From PALSA-612 sp046729255 (GTDB lineage: Bacteria > Actinomycetota > Thermoleophilia > Gaiellales > Gaiellaceae), in the NCBI GenBank assembly GCA_046729255.1, contig JBKPGF010000066.1:1-28308 (forward strand): 28,308 bases of DNA. The letters run 5' to 3'. The notes below the pieces were generated by a model. The model was not told where the DNA came from. It saw nothing but the letters and a program-made list of their open reading frames with translations, and made no database searches. Each line of letters starts with the position of its first letter. Within the stretch, counting starts at the first letter, position 1. This document shows positions 23,264 through 28,308 of this stretch, one piece after another. Made by a program: the position numbers and the translations under genes.

Positions 23264-23572
23264 ATGGGCGGGGAGTCTCCCTATCAGCTCAAGCTCGACC
23301 CGCCGGACTTCATCGAGCGGGCTGCCGTCGACGAGCACTGGACGGAATCTGATCGAGATCAGTGCCAGAGGATGCTCGAAGTGTTCGCGGAGACGTTCCG
23401 TGTTGCGAGGCTTGAAAGGACAGAGCTCGGCATCATGGCGTACCGCGCCGCGCACACGAACTGGGCGAACGCTAACTTCACACGTGGCGCGGACAAGCCC
23501 GTTCTCTACGCGTTGGACGACCTCTCGGACAAGCTGCACGCGGACAACAGGCAGGTCGAGTCAGCTTACTAA
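23264..23572 (+). CDS. Hypothetical protein, 102 aa
   Basis: I do not recognise this protein. The frame has strong G/C at third codon positions and an ordinary amino acid composition: an acidic, helix-rich soluble protein with D-P-P-D-F-I-E-R, then a central helix (about 30-55), an A-Y-R-A-A-H-T-N-W segment and a final amphipathic helix. An in-frame TTG at 23210 would add 18 residues. It follows the broken methyltransferase divergently, has no clear -10 or Shine-Dalgarno, and may be part of a horizontally acquired patch. Confidence 0.45.
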   Translation: MGGESPYQLKLDPPDFIERAAVDEHWTESDRDQCQRMLEVFAETFRVARLERTELGIMAYRAAHTNWANANFTRGADKPVLYALDDLSDKLHADNRQVESAY

Positions 23573-23773
23573 GACGGCGCGCCTTTCCGTCAACGACGGA
23601 GCGTTGGTCACCGCTTCTCCCACCGGTGGGAGCACCTAGCGCCGATCGCAACCTCGGCCGCCGCGGGCGGCAAGACGATCCGCTCTCTCGTGCCGCCGGT
23701 GCGTACCCCGAGATTCGCCTAACAAGGTTCCGGAGCGGGGTCGAACACTCTCGGCCGTCGAGCGCAGCCGCTC
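23573..23773. other. Non-coding gap with two palindromes
   Basis: A perfect 16-base palindrome lies at 23617-23632, and a small hairpin (23586-23591 with 23595-23600, AAC loop) lies 17 bases earlier. They may be terminators of the hypothetical gene or an operator for the zinc-ribbon gene. No further ORF is convincing here. Confidence 0.4.
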
Positions 23774-23779
23774 TAGAGT
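23774..23779 (+). promoter_or_regulatory. -10 hexamer TAGAGT for the zinc-ribbon gene
   Basis: TAGAGT is followed by exactly six bases and GTG 23786, the same geometry as the strongest leaderless genes in the window. Confidence 0.55.
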
Positions 23780-23785
23780 TCGAGT

Positions 23786-23971
23786 GTGGGCAGGGAAGTC
23801 GTCGACGAATCACGGACGTGTCCGATGTGCGGCCACACCACTTGGATACTCCTCGACGGCTACTCGACACTCCACGCACTCGAAGGCGGCCTCGAAGCCT
23901 TGGCGTACTCGTGCGACGAGTGTGGCTTCGTCCGCTGGCATCGAATGGACAAGACCGAACGTCCGTCCTAG
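23786..23971 (+). CDS. Small zinc-ribbon protein
   Basis: This 61-residue protein has two knuckles, Cys-Pro-Met-Cys-Gly (12-16) and Cys-Asp-Glu-Cys-Gly (43-47), with 27 residues between them. That is a zinc-ribbon that binds one zinc ion through four cysteines. The segment between (W-I-L-L-D-G-Y ... L-E-A-L-A-Y-S) fits the beta strands of the ribbon. Such small ribbons can be nucleic-acid or protein adaptors; no specific function can be given. The start is set by the -10 box at 23774-23779. Confidence 0.72.
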   Translation: MGREVVDESRTCPMCGHTTWILLDGYSTLHALEGGLEALAYSCDECGFVRWHRMDKTERPS

Positions 23972-24013
23972 CGTTAGGGCGTCACGACGTTCGGCTCGTC
24001 GCCGCCTCAAGAA

Positions 24014-24086
24014 GGCCCGGCGGCCGGCCGCACGCCGGGGCGCTTCCCCAGCTGCCGGGCCGACTGCGAGCCTACGCCACTCGCAG
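24014..24086. terminator. Tandem stem-loops between convergent small genes
   Basis: An 11-bp stem with one G-U (24014-24024 with 24051-24061, containing an inner GGGG/CCCC hairpin) is followed directly by a 7-bp perfect stem (24064-24070 with 24080-24086). They sit between the zinc-ribbon gene and the minus-strand membrane protein, so a bidirectional terminator is likely. Confidence 0.45.
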
Positions 24087-24140
24087 CTCCTCGGCTAGTG
24101 GGCGATTCAGCCTGTCTGCTCGGGGCGCGTCCGGGAAGAC

Positions 24141-24386
24141 TCAGGGTGCCTCCGGGCGGCCTTCTCGCCCGGAGGCCGTACCGCCCGCCCGCGCCTCGTC
24201 TCTCGAGACCCTCCCCCTCCTCTGCCGCCCCTCCTCCCGCTCCGACAGCACCCATACGCCCACGAGCATCACTGCGAAGGCGATGAAGTCGGAGAGTGTG
24301 GAATTGACGTTGATCATCGGAAGGAAAAGAGCGACGAGAAGGCCGAGCAAGATGACACCGACTACTCGACTGGTCTTGATACGCAT
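24141..24386 (-). CDS. Small membrane protein, two transmembrane helices, unknown
   Basis: From ATG 24386 the protein has 81 residues: a basic start (M-R-I-K-T-S-R), helix one (about 8-25), a short polar turn with N-V-N-S-T, helix two (about 33-50), then a highly charged Arg/Glu-rich tail. The ATG has CATACT on the minus strand (24394-24399) seven bases upstream. A longer frame from 24470 is open but lacks this signal. The last codons form an 11-bp hairpin (24148-24176), so the charged tail is partly dictated by that structure. Function unknown. Confidence 0.6.
   Translation of the reverse strand: MRIKTSRVVGVILLGLLVALFLPMINVNSTLSDFIAFAVMLVGVWVLSEREEGRQRRGRVSRDEARAGGTASGREGRPEAP
24148..24176 (-). 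terminator. 11-bp perfect stem-loop within the end of the membrane-protein gene
   Basis: 24148-24158 pairs perfectly with 24166-24176 around a 7-base loop. It lies inside the last codons before the stop of the minus-strand gene, and no T-run follows. Confidence 0.45.
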
Positions 24387-24470
24387 CCCGGCCAGTATGC
24401 CCCTTTTCGAGAAGCGCGTATGTCCACTCGCGCGTTTGTCTGCGACCTGCATGGGATATGTTGGCGGCAA
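24387..24470. promoter_or_regulatory. Divergent leaderless promoters of two tiny membrane-protein genes
   Basis: CATACT on the minus strand (24394-24399) is seven bases from ATG 24386, and TATGTT on the plus strand (24457-24462) is eight bases from GTG 24471. Confidence 0.45.
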
Positions 24471-24593
24471 GTGCTAGTCGCCGCGTCAACCATTGCCATC
24501 GTGGCCATCGCGGTAGCGGTCATCGTCGTCGCCCTCGTAGTCTGGTACATCCTTCCCCGAGGCGGCCGACGAAATCGTCCACCTCGCACCTAG
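24471..24593 (+). CDS. Candidate 40-residue single-pass membrane protein
   Basis: From GTG 24471 the product is a single strongly hydrophobic helix (Ile/Val/Ala-rich, residues 7-28, ending Trp-Tyr-Ile-Leu-Pro) with a basic C-terminus containing five arginines, suggesting an N-out, C-in orientation. TATGTT lies eight bases upstream. It is divergent from another small membrane protein. Such small single-helix proteins often modulate larger membrane complexes, but nothing here says which. Confidence 0.55.
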   Translation: MLVAASTIAIVAIAVAVIVVALVVWYILPRGGRRNRPPRT

Positions 24594-24649
24594 GGAGTAG
24601 GGAGTTCAAGCGAATCAACGGCGCGCGTGCATGCGGGGGTTTCTCGTAG

Positions 24650-24722
24650 AGCGGACGACGGGGGTCGAACCCGCGACCTCAGGCTTGGGAAGCCCGCGCT
24701 CTACCGACTGAGCTACGTCCGC
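24650..24722 (-). tRNA. tRNA-Gly, anticodon CCC
   Basis: The reverse strand folds as a full cloverleaf: acceptor GCGGACG with CGTCCGC, D-stem GCTC/GAGC, anticodon stem CGGGC/GCCTG (one G-U) with loop TTCCCAA, and T-arm GCGGG-TTCGACC-CCCGT (one G-U at its base). The anticodon CCC reads GGG glycine codons. CCA is not encoded. TATCGT on the minus strand (24731-24736) lies eight bases upstream as a likely -10. Confidence 0.97.
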
Positions 24723-24730
24723 GCGGGTCA

Positions 24731-24758
24731 ACGATAGCGCTGTCCACGGTGTTAGGGT
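24731..24758. promoter_or_regulatory. Divergent promoters for tRNA-Gly and the ABM gene
   Basis: TATCGT on the minus strand (24731-24736) serves the tRNA, and TAGGGT on the plus strand (24753-24758) would serve the ABM gene. The latter has a leader of about 20 bases with a GAGAGGAG Shine-Dalgarno (24773-24780), so not every first gene here is leaderless. Confidence 0.45.
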
Positions 24759-24786
24759 CGCGCGCAGCGAACGAGAGGAGCGTCCG

Positions 24787-25152
24787 ATGGATGGAACCGA
24801 AGACCAGGTCTCGTGGGTGCTGCAGTGCGAGGTCAAGGAGGGCCAGCTCGACGCGTTCAAGGAGCTCATGGAGGAGATGGTGGCCGGGACGAGCGAGGAG
24901 CCGGGGGCTGTCGGCTACGAGTGGTTCATCTCCGACGACGACAGCAGCGTACATCTGTATGAGCGGTATGCGGACTCGACCGCGGCGATCGGTCACCTCA
25001 GTGGTTTCAGGGAGAAGTGGGCCGGCCGCTTCATGGGGTGCGTGAACGTCACCCGCTTCACCGTCTACGGCAACCCCAGCGATACGGCGCGCGAGGTCAT
25101 GGCACCGCTCGGAGCCAAGGTCCTCGCCCGCTGGGGCGGGTTCTCGCGCTAG
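24787..25152 (+). CDS. Antibiotic biosynthesis monooxygenase (ABM) domain protein
   Basis: This 121-residue protein matches the small dimeric ferredoxin-like ABM/quinol monooxygenase family (YgiN-like): an opening strand with an ensuing helix (F-K-E-L-M-E-E-M-V), S-E-E-P-G-A-V-G-Y-E-W-F, H-L-Y-E-R-Y-A-D-S-x-A, and a late H-L-x-x-F. These cofactor-free enzymes act on quinol-like substrates, or the fold is used for other roles. A good Shine-Dalgarno six bases upstream fixes the ATG. Its stop shares CTAG 25149-25152 with the stop of the HIT gene. Confidence 0.88.
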   Translation: MDGTEDQVSWVLQCEVKEGQLDAFKELMEEMVAGTSEEPGAVGYEWFISDDDSSVHLYERYADSTAAIGHLSGFREKWAGRFMGCVNVTRFTVYGNPSDTAREVMAPLGAKVLARWGGFSR

Positions 25153-25628
25153 CGCGGCCAGGCTGAGGCCAGCGAACCGCGGGTTTCGTCGAGGTACTGT
25201 GGAAGCACCTTCACGTCCGCGAGCACCGGCATGAAGTTCGTGTCGCCGGCCCAGCGCGGGACGACGTGAAGATGGACATGGTCGACGACACCTGCGCCGG
25301 CGATACGGCCGAGGTTCCAACCGACGTTGTAGCCCTGTGGCGCGAACGTCTCTGCGAGCGCGCCCATGCCCGACGCGGCTAGCCGGTGCAGTTCTAGTAC
25401 CTCGTCTCCGGTCAACTCGCCGAAGTCGCCCACGTGCCGGTACGGCGCCACCATGAGGTGGCCCGAGGAGTACGGATACTTGTTCAGCAGACAGAAGGCA
25501 GACTCGCCGCGGTGGACGACGAGGCCGGTCTCGTCCGGGCCCTCGGCGGCGCGACAGAAGACGCAGCCGCCCTCTTCTTCGGCGCTCGCGATGTACTCGA
25601 GCCGCCACGGCGCCCAGAGCTGCTTCAC
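25149..25628 (-). CDS. HIT family hydrolase, AP4A phosphorylase-like (Rv2613c type)
   Basis: This 159-residue histidine-triad protein has the signature H-V-H-L-H-V-V-P near its C-terminal third, preceded by an N-terminal W-A-P-W-R-L-E-Y-I and a Cys-Val-Phe-Cys knuckle. This is the pattern of the mycobacterial diadenosine tetraphosphate phosphorylase group. It would cleave dinucleoside polyphosphates or nucleoside phosphoramidates. GTG 25628 is six bases after TAGCCT on the minus strand (25635-25640), a leaderless arrangement. Confidence 0.92.
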   Translation of the reverse strand: MKQLWAPWRLEYIASAEEEGGCVFCRAAEGPDETGLVVHRGESAFCLLNKYPYSSGHLMVAPYRHVGDFGELTGDEVLELHRLAASGMGALAETFAPQGYNVGWNLGRIAGAGVVDHVHLHVVPRWAGDTNFMPVLADVKVLPQYLDETRGSLASAWPR

Positions 25629-25655
25629 AGGAGGAGGCTACGACATACTCCCGCC
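25629..25655. promoter_or_regulatory. 27-bp divergent leaderless promoter pair (HIT / HTH-TM protein)
   Basis: This is the shortest divergent spacer in the window. TAGCCT on the minus strand (25635-25640) and CATACT on the plus strand (25644-25649) are three base pairs apart, and each is exactly six bases from its GTG. Confidence 0.6.
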
Positions 25656-25925
25656 GTGGACGACTACGCGTCGATGGTCACGGAGCTTCAGTCGCGTATG
25701 TCGCGGGGCGAGATCGCGGCGACGATCGGCGTGGAAGAGCAGGAGGTCGACGAGATCGCATCCGGCTACGTTCCGGACGAGGAGATCGGTGCACGCCTGC
25801 GCGAGCTCGCCGCCTCGGGTGGGACACGGCGTGGCATGCGGGTGCCGGTCTGGGCGGTCGTCGCCTTCGTCGTCTTCGACACGCTCCTGTTCCTGATCCT
25901 CATGCTCGTCTTCTTGCTCCGCTGA
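25656..25925 (+). CDS. Tail-anchored protein with a helix-turn-helix-like N-terminus
   Basis: The 89-residue protein begins with a segment that reads like an Xre-type HTH: M-S-R-G-E-I-A-x-x-I-G-V-E-x-x-x-V-x-E-I-x-x-G-Y-V-P (about 15-43), followed by a short helix (R-L-R-E-L-A). A single transmembrane helix occupies residues 64-88, one residue from the end. This suggests a membrane-tethered DNA- or protein-binding module. I do not know a named family. GTG 25656 has CATACT six bases upstream. Confidence 0.7.
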   Translation: MDDYASMVTELQSRMSRGEIAATIGVEEQEVDEIASGYVPDEEIGARLRELAASGGTRRGMRVPVWAVVAFVVFDTLLFLILMLVFLLR

Positions 25926-25959
25926 CCTCGTGTCTCTGGGGCGACTCAGGTCGTCCAGA

Positions 25960-25976
25960 GGGCGGCTTCGCCGCCC
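25960..25976. terminator. 7-bp hairpin between convergent genes
   Basis: GGGCGGC (25960-25966), a TTC loop and GCCGCCC (25970-25976) form a compact stem between the HTH-TM gene and corA. A bidirectional terminator is likely. Confidence 0.5.
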
Positions 25977-26001
25977 GGGAGGACACGCCCAGAGCGCGAG
26001 G

Positions 26002-26988
26002 CTACAGCCAGCGCTTCCAGCGGAAGAACGCGGCGAGGCCGGCGATGGCCCCCACCATGATCCCGACGATGACCCAGAACGCCTCGTCTGATCCCTCGCC
26101 GGGGAAGATGACGTTCATGCCGAACAGGCTGGCGATGAGAGTGAGCGGCAAGAGCAGCACGGTGAAGACCGTGAGCACGCGCAGCACCTCGTTGTGCCTG
26201 TGCGAGATCACGGATTCGTTCGTCGATTCGAGGCCCTCGACGACTTCCTTGTAGTTGTCGAGCAGGTCCCAGATCCGCTCCGCGGAGTCGACGATGTCGT
26301 CGAAGTACACGTCGAGCTCTTCGGGCAGGAAGCGCTCGGCCCGGCGCTCGAGCGCACGGAGCGTCGTGCGCTCGGGCTTGATGATCTTGCGGTACGAGAT
26401 GATCTCCTGCTTGACGTTGGAGAGGTCGCGGACGACCTCCTCCGCGCGGCCCTCGAACATCTCGTCCTCGACCGTGTCGAGCTTGTGGCCGATCTTGTCG
26501 AGGATCGGGAAGCAGTAGTCGAAGAGGTCGTCGAGAACGTGGTAGAGCAGATAGCCCGATCCCTTCGAGAAGAGATCCTCTCGCAACACCTCGTCGTCCA
26601 TGCACCTTTGGAAGAGCCGCGTCACGGGGAGCAGCTCGACGTTCGGCAGCGTGACGAGGTAGCCGGTACCAAGGAAGAGGTCGAGCTCGGCGGCATTCAG
26701 CCGCTGGACGGCCTTGTCGTACACGGGGAAGTGGAGCACGACGAAGAGGTAGTCCGGGTACTCGTCGATCTTGGGCCGCTGCCGCTTCGAGAGCACGTCC
26801 TCGATGTCGAGCGGATGCCACTCGAAGCGTTCCGCGAGGTCCTCCGCGCCGGGGGCGTCCGGGACGGTGACGTTGATCCAGGTGAGGCCGTTGGCGCTGA
26901 GCTCAGTGAGCCGTGGCTCGGCGCGCGGGGCGGCCTCGCCGATGCGCGACCTCTGCCGAGGGCGTGTGATGCGAGGGAGCTTCGCCAC
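26002..26988 (-). CDS. corA: CorA family magnesium/cobalt transporter
   Basis: CorA is a pentameric Mg2+ channel. The large N-terminal cytoplasmic domain is followed by a long stalk helix and two C-terminal transmembrane helices, the first ending in the signature Phe-Gly-Met-Asn-Val, then an acidic periplasmic loop (P-G-E-G-S-D-E) and a last helix ending in K-R-W-L. GTG 26988 gives 328 residues, close to family length; the frame stays open to 27081 without a clear promoter. A G7 tract at 26993-26999 separates this frame from an ATG at 27019 that sits ten bases after TAGAAT; one base fewer in the tract would join them. Confidence 0.9.
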   Translation of the reverse strand: MAKLPRITRPRQRSRIGEAAPRAEPRLTELSANGLTWINVTVPDAPGAEDLAERFEWHPLDIEDVLSKRQRPKIDEYPDYLFVVLHFPVYDKAVQRLNAAELDLFLGTGYLVTLPNVELLPVTRLFQRCMDDEVLREDLFSKGSGYLLYHVLDDLFDYCFPILDKIGHKLDTVEDEMFEGRAEEVVRDLSNVKQEIISYRKIIKPERTTLRALERRAERFLPEELDVYFDDIVDSAERIWDLLDNYKEVVEGLESTNESVISHRHNEVLRVLTVFTVLLLPLTLIASLFGMNVIFPGEGSDEAFWVIVGIMVGAIAGLAAFFRWKRWL

Positions 26989-27029
26989 TACTGGGGGGGT
27001 CTTCCGCGAGGACGGCCATGGCGAGCGCA

Positions 27030-27035
27030 ATTCTA
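27030..27035 (-). promoter_or_regulatory. Candidate corA -10 (TAGAAT on the minus strand)
   Basis: TAGAAT lies ten bases before an ATG (27019) that opens a different frame, and 41 bases before the preferred corA GTG. Confidence 0.35.
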
Positions 27036-27106
27036 CCGGCCTGCCCTGACAGGCCCACGATGAAACCGCTTCTGCCACCACGACGTAGACCCAAGTGAAG
27101 ACCGCG

Positions 27107-27115
27107 AAGGAGGTG
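27107..27115 (+). promoter_or_regulatory. Strong Shine-Dalgarno AAGGAGGTG for the CHRD gene
   Basis: This near-perfect anti-16S match five bases before GTG 27121 fixes the start and contrasts with the leaderless genes of the window. Confidence 0.8.
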
Positions 27116-27120
27116 CTGTC

Positions 27121-27954
27121 GTGGGACGACGATTGTTCGTGGGGAGCGCGGTAGTCGGGATCGTGCTCACGGTGACCGCCGGCGCATCCGCGAGGCCGCA
27201 GGCGACGTCGATGCAGATCGCGAGCGTGATGAACTCAGCCCAGGAGGTGCCGGCGCCGGCAGGGGACGTGAGCGGTGCGCGGGGCGCGTTCACGGCCACC
27301 GTGACGAAGAGCGACACCGGCGCGTCAGTCGCGTGGAATCTGTCGTTCAGTGGCCTGACGGGGAATGCCGTCGCAGCGCACATCCACCAGGGAGCGACGG
27401 GAACGCCGGGCGCCGTCGTGCTGGCGCTATGCGGGCCCTGCCAGAGCCCGATGTCCGGGACCGGCAATCTCACGCAAGCGGCACTCGAGGCGCTCGAGGC
27501 GGGCAACGCCTATGTGAACGTCCACACCCCGACGAACGGGGCGGGCGAGATCCGCGGGCAGCTCGCTGCGACCGCGAGCGTCACGACCAGCCTCAATGCA
27601 CGGCAGGAACGGCCGAAGCCCAAGGGCAACGTCCGTCGTGCGACAGGGACCTTCACCGCGACGGTGGTGAAGTTGGGGACTACCGGCACGATCGCCTGGC
27701 GCCTGAGGTTCTTGCGGCTGACCGGACGGGCACTGGCAGCGCACATCCACATCGGCCAGAGGGGGAAAGCCGGCCCCGTCGTCGTGCCGCTTTGTGGGCC
27801 GTGCCGCAACGGCGGACGTGGACGCGCCGACCTGACCGCGGCAACGCTGGCGGCGCTCGAGAATGGGCGCGCGTACGTGAACGTCCACACGAAGAAGAAC
27901 CCGGCAGGTGAGATCCGCGGTCAGATCCGCCCGGTCGCGTTGACGATCACCTGA
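27121..27954 (+). CDS. Exported protein with two CHRD domains
   Basis: The 277-residue protein has a signal peptide (about 1-24, ending Ala-Ser-Ala) and two tandem CHRD domains (about 30-150 and 155-272). Each repeat carries A-A-H-I-H-x-G, then Leu-Cys-Gly-Pro-Cys, and ends with A-Y-V-N-V-H-T-x3-x-x-G-E-I-R-G-Q. CHRD domains occur in animal chordin and many secreted bacterial proteins; the histidine pairs may bind metal, but the function is not known. The two CGPC motifs are like a thioredoxin active site and may form disulfides. The start is fixed by a strong Shine-Dalgarno. Confidence 0.92.
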   Translation: MGRRLFVGSAVVGIVLTVTAGASARPQATSMQIASVMNSAQEVPAPAGDVSGARGAFTATVTKSDTGASVAWNLSFSGLTGNAVAAHIHQGATGTPGAVVLALCGPCQSPMSGTGNLTQAALEALEAGNAYVNVHTPTNGAGEIRGQLAATASVTTSLNARQERPKPKGNVRRATGTFTATVVKLGTTGTIAWRLRFLRLTGRALAAHIHIGQRGKAGPVVVPLCGPCRNGGRGRADLTAATLAALENGRAYVNVHTKKNPAGEIRGQIRPVALTIT

Positions 27955-27984
27955 AATGGTGGAAAATGATCGATGGAGGGTGGT

Positions 27985-28221
27985 ATGAAGAGACGCCTGC
28001 GCTTCGCGCTCACGGTCGCTTTCCTCGTAGCCATCGCGGTCGTGGCCCTCTCGGCGATGGCACTTACGGGGCGCGACGCGAGCGCGGTGAGGCCGGCCGC
28101 AAGCCCGAAGGCTCGCACCCCGGCCGCTATCGCCGAGCAGCTTCGAGTCGACCGACGCGACTCGTTCTCTCGCACCGGATGCTCGAAGCGGGTGCAACCC
28201 GTCCACGCACCGGACGTCTAG
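27985..28221 (+). CDS. Small exported or membrane-anchored protein, 78 aa, unknown
   Basis: From ATG 27985 the product has a basic start (M-K-R-R-L-R-F), a hydrophobic helix (about 8-27), then a Pro/Ala/Arg-rich polar part with one cysteine near residue 66. GGAGGG at 27975-27980 is a good Shine-Dalgarno; ATG 27973 would place that site inside the gene. It follows the CHRD gene by 30 bases and could be in the same transcript. I do not recognise it. Confidence 0.6.
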   Translation: MKRRLRFALTVAFLVAIAVVALSAMALTGRDASAVRPAASPKARTPAAIAEQLRVDRRDSFSRTGCSKRVQPVHAPDV

Positions 28222-28235
28222 AAGGAGATCGAACT

Positions 28236-28304
28236 AGAGTAGGCGCGGGGAGCGTAGATCCGTTAGCCCCTGGGGAGAAGGAGTCGCAACGCTCCCCGCA
28301 CTCT
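28236..28304 (+). terminator. Long stem-loop at the window's right end
   Basis: 28236-28240 pairs with 28300-28304 and, after a 4-base bulge, 28245-28255 pairs with 28289-28299 (11 perfect pairs). The 33-base loop holds a small CCCC-T-GGGG hairpin. It may be the terminator of the small exported gene or a leader element of the next gene, beyond the window. Confidence 0.4.
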
Positions 28305-28308
28305 GACC

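Noticed and set aside
23626..24477. 283-codon plus-strand frame
   Set aside because: It covers the zinc-ribbon gene in another frame, stem-loops and the antisense of a membrane gene; composition is Arg/Ser/Pro-rich.
26903..27019. 38-codon ORF from ATG 27019 as a separate gene
   Set aside because: Low-information His/Arg/Pro-rich tail overlapping corA; kept only as part of the G7-tract observation.
28140..28308. Possible riboswitch (c-di-AMP type) at the right end
   Set aside because: I could not match the conserved core; only a bulged hairpin is supported.
1..28308. CRISPR array, insertion sequence or prophage genes
   Set aside because: No regularly spaced repeats, transposase, integrase or phage structural genes were seen.

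Overview
The window is GC-rich (roughly 65-70 percent by eye), gene-dense bacterial chromosome. The gene set is actinobacterial: WhiA next to gap and pgk, an actinobacterial-type coproheme decarboxylase, a mycobacterial-type HIT protein and a class II fructose-bisphosphatase. The FecR-like tail and CHRD proteins, the class I aldolase in the glycolytic cluster and the many leaderless genes suggest a deep-branching Actinomycetota lineage such as Thermoleophilia (Gaiellales or Solirubrobacterales). That placement is inference.

Layout. 1-1167 is the 3' part of a secreted cupredoxin / 32-proline / DUF11 / FecR-like protein. 1484-4643 holds a Bcp peroxiredoxin, a small membrane protein, and a translationally coupled pair of a secreted GH-A-like glycosidase and the haem enzyme ChdC. 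4678-8047 holds uvrC, two tandem paralogous exported proteins and, between them on the other strand, a 22-codon leaderless ORF. 8057-11091 holds pruA, divergent from an ogt-whiA pair. 11122-17414 is a central-carbon block: gap, pgk, class I aldolase, glpX (opposite strand), tpiA and gpmI, covering fructose-bisphosphate to 2-phosphoglycerate in both directions. 17469-22775 holds an ECF sigma factor, a phosphoesterase, an M48 membrane protease, a 167-bp nested inverted-repeat element, an RCK-linked channel with an unusual pore, and argS. 22776-24600 is an accessory patch with a truncated methyltransferase, an unknown ORF, a small zinc-ribbon protein and two tiny membrane proteins. 24650-28308 holds tRNA-Gly(CCC), an ABM monooxygenase, a HIT hydrolase, a tail-anchored HTH-like protein, CorA, a double CHRD protein, a small exported protein and a terminal RNA-like stem.

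The most striking genome-level signal is regulatory. Many first-in-operon genes have a -10 hexamer (TANNNT) followed by exactly six bases and then GTG/ATG, so the transcript should begin at or next to the start codon (leaderless). Genes inside operons instead overlap their predecessor (ATGA/GTGA) or carry a Shine-Dalgarno. Five divergent pairs are separated by only 27-36 bp with two back-to-back -10 boxes. Three convergent pairs end inside one shared CTAG. The same signature reveals two small ORFs (22 and 40 aa). The other leading oddities are the 20041-20207 inverted-repeat element, a gpmI gene without an ATG/GTG/TTG start, a shortened PGK and a channel without the TVGYG filter.
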